Shown in pieces: positions 33,442 through 38,421 of a DNA stretch of 38,421 nucleotides. The DNA comes from DUEL01 sp964580565 (lineage in GTDB: Bacteria; Chloroflexota; Anaerolineae; B4-G1; DUEL01): assembly GCA_964580565.1 (NCBI GenBank), contig CAZOLN010000006.1, positions 1-38,421 on the forward strand, given 5' to 3'. The notes beneath the pieces are model-generated. The model did not search any database, was not told the DNA's origin, and worked only from the letters and a program-made list of their open reading frames with translations. The translations under genes were made by a program, and so were the position numbers. How positions within the stretch are numbered: position 1 is the first letter of the stretch; every line of letters begins with the position of its first letter.

Positions 33442-33577
33442 TCAAGAAGCGCCGAACAGCCGCGCCCGCAGCCGCGCCGACCTGTGGAAGATCCACACCC
33501 CCAGCACGACCACTATCTCCACGATCCACCAGGTCAGAGCGAGGGGGAGAAACACCCGCCACCACCGCCCCGAATGG
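33442..33577 (-). CDS. C-terminal part of a gap-interrupted membrane protein
   Basis: On the minus strand, the frame ending at TGA 33442-33444 reads WWRVFLPLALTWWIVEIVVV, then LGVWIFHRSARLRARLFGAS. This is a transmembrane helix with a basic cytoplasmic end. It is in a different frame from the long reading frame that runs through the N run, so the gap length is not a true multiple of the coding frame. It is most simply the end of the protein that starts at 33937. No family is recognised. Confidence 0.6.
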
Positions 33578-33677
33578 NNNNNNNNNNNNNNNNNNNNNNN
33601 NNNNNNNNNNNNNNNNNNNNNNNNNNNNNNNNNNNNNNNNNNNNNNNNNNNNNNNNNNNNNNNNNNNNNNNNNNNNN
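33578..33677. other. Assembly gap (100 N)
   Basis: Exactly 100 N, a placeholder for unknown length. It interrupts a minus-strand membrane protein gene. An apparent fusion of that gene to the DUF3048 lipoprotein across the N run is an artefact. Confidence 0.98.
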
Positions 33678-33937
33678 GGTCCTGTATGGAGGGAAACCGG
33701 CCTCCGAAGCCCCTGCAGTTCAGCCAGCAGGGCCTCGTCCCCGGATCGCAACGCCTCCCCCAGCGCGCGCGCCACAGCGCCGGGGGAGTCGTACCGCCGG
33801 CGGTACTCCTCGGTGAAATAGGCCGGATCGTACCGACCGAACCGCTGTACCTCGGCGACCAGGGCGAACAGTCCGGCGAGCAACAGCGGCAGCAAAGCCG
33901 CCGCCAGCGCGGTGCGAAGGTTCAACCATTTTCTCAT
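33678..33937 (-). CDS. N-terminal part of a gap-interrupted membrane protein
   Basis: These 86 residues start at ATG 33937. A basic start and hydrophobic segment (LRTALAAALLPLLLAGLFAL) are followed by a soluble, helical stretch (YRRRYDSPGAVARALGEALR, GDEALLAELQGLRRPV) that runs into the gap. The end of the gene is probably at 33442, giving a protein with a membrane segment at each end. No family can be named. It lies directly beside the inverted 35-bp repeat at 33947. Confidence 0.65.
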
Positions 33938-33946
33938 CGTGTGACC

Positions 33947-34026
33947 GGCTACCTGACAGTTTGCCAGCCTCCCGCAGGTTAGGGAACCTGCGGGAGGTTC
34001 TCTTCAAAAGAACCAGGTGGCTGGAC
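33947..34026. repeat. Palindromic repeat, short copy (inverted relative to 37833-37961)
   Basis: Positions 33947-33981 are identical over 35 bases to the reverse complement of 37927-37961. An internal hairpin CCTCCCGCAGGTT/AACCTGCGGGAGG (33969-33997) and a shared downstream TTCAAAAG complete it. It overlaps nothing coding and lies between divergent genes. Confidence 0.85.
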
Positions 34027-34051
34027 TCCCCTCACGGCCACGGGGGTCCGT

Positions 34052-34079
34052 TTGCGCTTCGGCCCGGACATGATAAGAT
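34052..34079 (+). promoter_or_regulatory. Promoter of the VanW gene
   Basis: TTGCGC (34052-34057), 16 bases and TAAGAT (34074-34079) form a moderate sigma-70 promoter. Transcription from about 34086 excludes the in-frame upstream codons and supports a start at 34109 or 34121. Confidence 0.5.
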
Positions 34080-34120
34080 ACCCCCAAGCACCTCACCCCG
34101 CAACCCGGATGTCGAGGAAA

Positions 34121-35893
34121 ATGTCCCGCAACCGAACGATTTGGACGCTTGTGATCTCCCTTCTCTCCCTCCTCGTAGGTTCGGTCCTGGCCTTCGAGGC
34201 CTGGCACGCCGACCGGATCTACCCGGGGGTGCGCGCGGGAGGTGTGCCGCTGGGCGGGAAGCGACCGGCAGAGGCAGCCGCCCTTCTCCAAGAACAACTG
34301 GGTCCACCGGAGCGCCCCCTCGTCCGACTGCACGGCCCCGATCGCTCCTGGACCGCCCGCCCGGTCGATCTGGGGTTCTCCCTGGCGGCGGAGGAGACGG
34401 CCCAGATGGCCTTCCAGGTCGGGCGGGGGCCCGGCGAGACCGTGCTGGATCACCTTCGACTGTTGGTGCAGGGACGCGATCTGGACCCTCTGCTCGCCTT
34501 CGATCTCCAACAGGCCCGGCTATATCTGGAGACACTGGCGGAGCAGATCGACCTCCCTCCCGTCGACGCAGACCTGCGATTGGAAGGGGGCTCCGTGGTG
34601 GTGACCCCCGCCCGGACCGGCCGGATGTTGGACGTGGAGGCCAGCATCGCGGCGGTGGAGGCGGCGGTGAGGAGCGCGACGGGGGAAGAGGTGGGGGTCC
34701 CCCTGGTAGTCCAGACCCTCCCTCCCCGGGTGACCGACGCCGAGGAGGCCCGCGCCTACGCAGAGGCCCTTCTCTCCGCCCCCTTCGCCATGGTACTCCC
34801 CGCCCCCCAGGAAGGGGACCCCGGCCCCTGGTTCCTCTCCCCGGAGGAACTGGCGACGATGCTCCGGATCCAGCCCGTCGGCGAACGGCTGGAGGTGGTG
34901 CCGGACGAAGCAGCGTGGCGAGCCTACCTCGAGTCGCTGGCTCCGGCCCTCGCCGTCGAGCCCGTGGACGCGCGGTTCCACTTCGACGAGGCGACCGGCC
35001 AACTGGTGCCCATCGCCCCCAGCAGGGAGGGCCGCGCGCTGGACGTGGAGGCCAGCCTCCAGCAGGTCCTTCAGGCGCTGGCGGCGGGAGAACACGCCGC
35101 CTCCCTGGTCGTGCGGGCCGTCCCGCCCCGCTACCCCGAGACCGTCACCGCGGAGGAGTTGGGCATCCGGGAACCGGTGGCGGAGGGGGACTCCTATTTC
35201 ATCGGCTCCCCGTCCGGCCGCGACCACAACATCCGTCTGGCCGCCTCCAAGTTCGACGGTATCGTCATCCCGCCCGGAGGAGTGTTCTCATTCAACTACT
35301 ACCTGGGTGAGGTGAGCGCGGAGGCCGGGTACGACGAAGCCTACATCACCGCCGGAGAGCAACTGGCCATCGAGGTGGGCGGGGGGATCTGCCAGGTATC
35401 CACCACCGCCTTTCGCGCCGCCCTCTGGGGAGGTTACCCGATCGTCGAACGGTGGTATCACCACCACCGGGTCGGGTACTACGAACTGATGGGATACGGC
35501 CCCGGCTTCGACGCCACCATCTACTCCCCCCAGGTCGACTTCGAGTTCCGCAACGACCGAGACGCCGCGTTGCTGATCGAAACGGAGATCGAAGACGACG
35601 CGCACCGGCTGATCTTCCGCTTCTACTCCACCGACGACGGGCGGGAGGTGAAGGTAGAGGGGCCGGTCATCACCGACGAGACGGAGCCCGGCCCGCCGAT
35701 CTACCAACTGGACGAGAGCATGGAGCCGGGGACGGTGACCCAGTGGCAGTCGGCCCAGAGCGGGCTGACCGCCACCGTTGAGCGATGGGTGTACGACGCG
35801 ATGGGGAATCTTCTGTATCACGACCTCTTCATCAGCCGGTACGCCCCTCGCCGCGCCGTCTACCGGTACGGTCCGGGCTACCAGCCCCCCTAA
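34121..35893 (+). CDS. VanW-family envelope protein with peptidoglycan-binding-like domains
   Basis: This 590-residue protein has an N-terminal membrane anchor (IWTLVISLLSLLVGSVLAF). Two repeats of the PG_binding_4 type follow (each ending near TGRMLDVEAS or GRALDVEASL), and then a VanW domain (about 375-520: HNIRLAASKFDGIVIPPGGV, VGGGICQVSTTAFRAAL, RWYHHHRVGYY). A C-terminal beta-rich tail of about 70 residues ends the protein. It is expected at the outer face of the cytoplasmic membrane, acting on or binding cell-wall material; the exact activity of VanW is unknown. The start at ATG 34121 (GAGG just upstream) is favoured because the promoter overlaps the earlier in-frame TTG; ATG 34109 is an alternative. 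No other vancomycin-resistance gene is present. Confidence 0.88.
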   Translation: MSRNRTIWTLVISLLSLLVGSVLAFEAWHADRIYPGVRAGGVPLGGKRPAEAAALLQEQLGPPERPLVRLHGPDRSWTARPVDLGFSLAAEETAQMAFQVGRGPGETVLDHLRLLVQGRDLDPLLAFDLQQARLYLETLAEQIDLPPVDADLRLEGGSVVVTPARTGRMLDVEASIAAVEAAVRSATGEEVGVPLVVQTLPPRVTDAEEARAYAEALLSAPFAMVLPAPQEGDPGPWFLSPEELATMLRIQPVGERLEVVPDEAAWRAYLESLAPALAVEPVDARFHFDEATGQLVPIAPSREGRALDVEASLQQVLQALAAGEHAASLVVRAVPPRYPETVTAEELGIREPVAEGDSYFIGSPSGRDHNIRLAASKFDGIVIPPGGVFSFNYYLGEVSAEAGYDEAYITAGEQLAIEVGGGICQVSTTAFRAALWGGYPIVERWYHHHRVGYYELMGYGPGFDATIYSPQVDFEFRNDRDAALLIETEIEDDAHRLIFRFYSTDDGREVKVEGPVITDETEPGPPIYQLDESMEPGTVTQWQSAQSGLTATVERWVYDAMGNLLYHDLFISRYAPRRAVYRYGPGYQPP

Positions 35894-35903
35894 TTTGTTT
35901 CTC

Positions 35904-35970
35904 ACCACAGGGGCACAGAGGAATCTCGAGAATTTTCGAGAAAACTCTGTGCCCCCTGTGCCTCTGTGGT
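35904..35970. repeat. CACAGAGG palindromic repeat, copy 4
   Basis: Left arm ACCACAGGGGCACAGAGG, right arm CTCTGTGCCCCCTGTGCC followed by TCTGTGGT. A nested CTCGAGAATTTTCGAG palindrome forms the centre. It lies between convergent genes; as at 28861, the stop codon of the minus-strand gene (TTA at 35971) starts immediately after it in the flank GGTTTAC. Confidence 0.82.
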
Positions 35971-36873
35971 TTACCATCCGACCCCCCTCCGTATCCGCCA
36001 GACCGCCTCCCCGCGGCGACCCTTTCCGTAGGAGAGGTCGGTCATCCGCAGGGAGAAGGGCCGCAGGCCGAGCCAGAAGAAGACCTCGGACCGCACCCGA
36101 TCCAACGTCTCGGGGTCCGGGGCGACGAACCGAAGGTCGCCCCCGGTGAGGCGGTAGCACGCCTCCCATCGAGCTTCCCGCTCCTCCAGGGAACGCGCCA
36201 GGTCCTCCACCTCCACCGGCAGAAGCCGATTCCGCTCGTGGATCACCAGATCGGGCTGGAAGGCCGTGCCGTCGGGAAGGGAAATAGGGGCAGGGACCCG
36301 ATCGACGAGGTAGCCGGCCGCGACGAGGAGGTCTGCCGCCTGCTGGACCAACGCTTGTCGGCGCTCGTCCACACAACCCTCGGAGTCCCGAGGGGCCTCA
36401 CCGCGGGGGCTCGGAGGGGACGAAGGCTCGGCGAATCCCTCCCGGCCCTCTCCGCGCGCCTGTGGGATCTCGCGCAGCGGGGGTGTGTGACCCCCGCCGA
36501 GGGGGATCTTCTCCCTGAGTGCGGCGACCTCGGCCTCAGCGCGGGTCGCCCGATCCAGCGCTGCCCGCAACCGGGCCTCCAGGTCGGCAATGCGGGCCTC
36601 CATCCTCCCCAACGCTGGCACGGCCGGACGGAGCGCAGCCCTCCGGACCACCATATCGGCGATCTGGCGGGGGGAAAGGGAGCCGAGCCCCTGGGGGGAA
36701 CGAACCCGCAGCCGGTCTACCTCCTCCGGGCAGAGCGCTTCCGCCACCCGCTCCAGTTCCTGCCGTGCCTCCCGTGCCATCGCCTCCGCCGCCCTGCGCA
36801 GCCGCTCCTGGGCCTCCAGAAGCGACCGCAACTGGCGGATCGTCGCCTCACAGACCTGCCGTTCAGCGTCCAT
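35971..36873 (-). CDS. Coiled-coil protein with PD-(D/E)xK-like nuclease domain
   Basis: This 300-residue protein has an N-terminal helical/coiled-coil region (QLRSLLEAQERLRRAAEAMA; later ARIADLEARLRAALDRATRA) up to about residue 125, then a Pro/Gly-rich linker. The C-terminal domain has a pattern like restriction-endonuclease folds: QAADLLVAAGYLVDRV, then FQPDLVI and LLPVEVE, that is D...E-x-E with Glu in place of the usual Lys. RWEACYRLTGGDLRFV and SEVFFWLGLRPFS follow. Catalysis is not certain with the Lys replaced. ATG 36873 overlaps the upstream gene by 11 bases, with GAGGAG upstream; GTG 36885 is an alternative. It and the membrane-anchored protein upstream probably work together. No named family is recognised. 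Confidence 0.7.
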   Translation of the reverse strand: MDAERQVCEATIRQLRSLLEAQERLRRAAEAMAREARQELERVAEALCPEEVDRLRVRSPQGLGSLSPRQIADMVVRRAALRPAVPALGRMEARIADLEARLRAALDRATRAEAEVAALREKIPLGGGHTPPLREIPQARGEGREGFAEPSSPPSPRGEAPRDSEGCVDERRQALVQQAADLLVAAGYLVDRVPAPISLPDGTAFQPDLVIHERNRLLPVEVEDLARSLEEREARWEACYRLTGGDLRFVAPDPETLDRVRSEVFFWLGLRPFSLRMTDLSYGKGRRGEAVWRIRRGVGW

Positions 36874-37399
36874 CCAGCCACACACTCCTCTGCAGTTCTG
36901 CTCGCAACCCCCGTGCCGTCCGCAGCGCCCCTAGCGCCGCGCGCCGGTCCTCCGGCTCCGGCGCACCTACCCATCGGGCCGTCGCCTCCGCCGCCGCCAG
37001 GTAGGCCGCGGCCGCTGCCCGGACCCGCTCCGATAGACCCTCCATCGCGGGCGGCGGTGGAGCAAAGGTGGCACTCTGGACAATCGAATGGGCCTCCCTC
37101 ACCGCCTCCTCCACCTGCCGACCCAGCGCGTAGAGGCAGGCGGGGTCGGTGCACTCTCCCCCGGCCAAGAGCCCGGTCAGCATCCGATCCACCGCCTCCA
37201 TCCCGGCTATCCACTCCAGAACGGAGCGGCGGTACTGCTCCGCCCGATACACGGAGGGGGAGAGAAGCAGGGGGCGGCCCGCCGCATCGCGAGGGGTCAA
37301 CCGGAGGCCCAGGCCATAACAGTAACCGACGGAGGCCAGCAGGACGCCCGCGGCCACGCCCCACCGCAACAGACGACGGGGAATCCGTATGCGAATCAT
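36863..37399 (-). CDS. Membrane-anchored helical protein of unknown function
   Basis: This 178-residue protein has a basic N-terminus and one hydrophobic segment (LLRWGVAAGVLLASVGYCYG), then a helical, alanine-rich outer domain. That domain has a cysteine pair (ECTDPACLYALG) and a short proline run (FAPPPPAMEG). It may be a signal anchor or secreted form. ATG 37399 follows GGAGG with good spacing. A promoter (TTGACT-16-TATAAT) lies 160 bases upstream. It is followed, with an overlap, by the coiled-coil nuclease-like gene, so the two form one operon. Nothing more specific can be said. Confidence 0.72.
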   Translation of the reverse strand: MIRIRIPRRLLRWGVAAGVLLASVGYCYGLGLRLTPRDAAGRPLLLSPSVYRAEQYRRSVLEWIAGMEAVDRMLTGLLAGGECTDPACLYALGRQVEEAVREAHSIVQSATFAPPPPAMEGLSERVRAAAAAYLAAAEATARWVGAPEPEDRRAALGALRTARGLRAELQRSVWLDGR

Positions 37400-37560
37400 C
37401 GGACAACCTCCAACCGCAGGATGGGGATCAGCGATACGTGGGGAGCGAAGGCAGAGAGAGCCCTGCCCTCCCACAGGTCAGAGGTCCGCTTCCGCGGAAA
37501 GTTGGGGATCCAACAGAACAGCATGCTACGACGTCGGCTACGTTGTCGATTTCGATGCGG

Positions 37561-37588
37561 ATTATATCCTCCCTGCAGAAGAAGTCAA
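37561..37588 (-). promoter_or_regulatory. Promoter of the 37399-35971 operon
   Basis: On the minus strand, TTGACT (37583-37588), 16 bases and TATAAT (37561-37566) form a near-consensus promoter. Transcription would start near 37554, giving a leader of about 155 bases in which nothing else is recognised. Confidence 0.65.
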
Positions 37589-37611
37589 GCCACACATGTG
37601 AGGTTCGGACG

Positions 37612-37808
37612 GGAGTTCGGACATTTCTTCCCCGGCGGCTGGAAGCCGCGGCTACGGGCGGCGAAGCCGCCCTTCGGCGGCTCCCTCTCTTTCCCGCGGG
37701 CGGGAGGAGCCCGGCGAAGGCCGGGCGTTGCCTTTTGTAGGGACGCAGCGCGCTGCGCCCCTACTTCCAGTCGCCAGGCACAAGGCCTCCCGCCTATGTC
37801 CGAATTCC
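37612..37808. repeat. MITE-like cluster of palindromes bounded by inverted ends
   Basis: Ends GGAGTTCGGACAT (37612-37624) and ATGTCCGAATTCC (37796-37808) are inverted repeats with one mismatch. The interior is a series of hairpins: GGGCGGC/GCCGCCC, CCCGCGGGCGGG, GCCCGGC/GCCGGGC, and a 28-base near-palindrome at 37737-37764 (arm GTAGGGACGCAGCG). No coding sense. The size of about 200 bases fits a small non-autonomous element; a target duplication was not identified. Confidence 0.6.
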
Positions 37809-37832
37809 TGTCCAAAGGTCCAGCACTTGACA

Positions 37833-37961
37833 CTTTTGAAGGAGCCTCCCGCAGGTTCCCTACGGCGCACCCGAGCACGCCGTGAAGGGTGCCCTGGCCG
37901 GTCACTTGCGCCGTCGAGCCGTGCATTAACCTGCGGGAGGCTGGCAAACTGTCAGGTAGCC
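37833..37961. repeat. Palindromic repeat, long copy with TA-flanked insertion
   Basis: This is the inverted copy of the repeat at 33947-34026. The arms GCCTCCCGCAGGTT (37844-37857) and AACCTGCGGGAGGC (37928-37941) are separated by about 70 bases instead of 4. The extra 66 bases start at a TA (37861) and end before a second TA (37927-37928), where the short copy has a single TA. The inserted part contains GGCGCA/TGCGCC in inverted orientation but no clear terminal repeats. Confidence 0.75.
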
Positions 37962-38317
37962 AGATTCTCGATCTTCCAACGGCCCCGTGATCTTTCTGTC
38001 AGAGACAAGAAACGAACCGAGACAGGCGGGCGTTTTGCCCGTGCTTACCGGTGCCGTCGTTTTGCCGGTCAGGCCGCCTATGGGTATGACGAGATGGAGA
38101 AACAGACCTTTCCGAGCTGAAGGGCAGGCCAAGAGGCAGGCAGCACTCCGGCCGAGCGTCCCTTGCCGATCGCTGACGGTATCACTTGGGCATTGATCGG
38201 CCAGCCAAGACACTAACCCTCGTCCCGGCTGTGGAGATCGACCCATTTTTCAGCGTCTTATCGGGCTAAGCAGTGACTACCTCGAAGGCCACATAAGCCC
38301 GGCTGACCACGTCTATC
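37962..38317. other. Intergenic stretch without recognised features
   Basis: No convincing gene is seen on either strand in these 356 bases. A small hairpin CGGGC-GTTTT-GCCCG is at 38027-38041. The lower GC and many stops argue against coding. It separates the repeat-rich region from the corrinoid protein gene that enters from the right edge. Confidence 0.4.
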
Positions 38318-38421
38318 TTATCCGACCAGACGCCGGGCGACCTCGACGGCGGTCGGGGCGTCCGGTGCGTAGGCGTCCGCACCGATCTCCTCGGCGAAGG
38401 CCGCCGTCACCGGCGCGCCGC
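38318..38421 (-). CDS. Corrinoid (B12-binding) protein, C-terminal fragment
   Basis: Only the last 34 residues are in the window, ending at a TAA on the minus strand (38318-38320). They read GAPVTAAFAEEIGADAYAPD, then APTAVEVARRLVG. The GGAPVT..FA..IGADGYAPDA..AV pattern is the typical C-terminal strand and helix of cobalamin-binding domains in corrinoid methyltransferase proteins (MtbC/MttC/MtaC type), which carry methyl groups from methylated amines or methanol to a second methyltransferase. The exact substrate class cannot be told from this fragment. The gene continues beyond the right edge. Confidence 0.8.
   Translation of the reverse strand, partial: GAPVTAAFAEEIGADAYAPDAPTAVEVARRLVG

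Noticed and set aside
32189..33937. Single 582-residue fusion of a membrane protein and a DUF3048 lipoprotein
   Set aside because: The open frame only exists because it reads through 100 N. A lipoprotein start with SD at 33373 and a membrane helix in another frame (stop at 33442) show two separate genes.
34121..35893. Vancomycin-resistance locus
   Set aside because: A VanW domain alone is common in Chloroflexota and Firmicutes envelope proteins; vanH, vanA, vanX or vanS/R genes are absent.
1..38421. tRNA, rRNA or CRISPR arrays
   Set aside because: No T-loop plus acceptor pairing of a tRNA, no rRNA-like conserved stretch and no regularly spaced direct repeats were found by eye; a covariance search would be decisive.

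Overview
The window is a high-GC scaffold piece, dense in genes, with two runs of exactly 100 N (3207-3306, 33578-33677) that look like scaffolding gaps of unknown true length. The gene set suggests Chloroflexota, probably an Anaerolineae-like lineage. The reasons are secreted proteins with long Pro/Thr linkers, a C-terminal RVYLPLVLR-type tail on a gene remnant at the left edge, a single-gene alpha-2-macroglobulin lipoprotein, VanW and DUF3048 envelope proteins, many TPR and beta-propeller proteins, and a corrinoid protein at the right edge. This assignment is inference; no rRNA or tRNA gene was found.

Layout. 1-550: decayed 3' end of a secreted-protein gene and palindromic intergenic elements. 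553-4205 (minus): an apparent six-gene operon with a CxxC thioredoxin-fold protein, two paralogous small hydrophobic proteins, two half-size ArsA/Get3-type ATPases and a TPR membrane protein. 4261-6000 (minus): the transporter CstA, whose promoter carries a perfect palindrome inside its spacer. 6322-9586 (plus): argF and a large TPR protein. 9680-15637 (minus): a giant alpha-2-macroglobulin lipoprotein. 16131-19465 (plus): ECF sigma factor, membrane anti-sigma candidate and a TolB-like propeller surface protein. 19710-27040 (plus): cyclic-nucleotide-binding protein, MinD/ParA ATPase, zinc-finger protein, winged-helix protein, PrsW protease, site-2 protease with CBS domains, patatin phospholipase and a GAF-PAS class III nucleotide cyclase. 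27122-28576: a processive family 2 glycosyltransferase. 28861-33937 (minus): Ogt, a degenerate PP2C-like/propeller membrane protein, a methyltransferase, a DUF3048 lipoprotein and a gap-interrupted membrane protein. 34121-35893 (plus): a VanW protein. 35971-37399 (minus): a coiled-coil nuclease-like protein and a membrane-anchored protein. 37400-38317: a repeat-rich region without genes. 38318-38421: the C-terminus of a corrinoid protein.

Two groups look like candidate undescribed systems. The first is 16131-27040, which brings together the parts of a regulated-intramembrane-proteolysis sigma pathway (ECF sigma, membrane partner, PrsW-type site-1 protease, site-2 protease) and a cyclic-nucleotide circuit (class III cyclase and CNB-domain receptor), plus a ParA-type ATPase. 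The second is the 553-4205 operon, where two ArsA-like half ATPases have complementary active-site substitutions and sit beside small membrane proteins and a CxxC protein. Dispersed palindromic repeats (at least four copies of a CACAGAGG-type element, mostly between gene ends) and an inverted 35-bp repeat with a TA-flanked insertion in one copy are the main non-coding signals.
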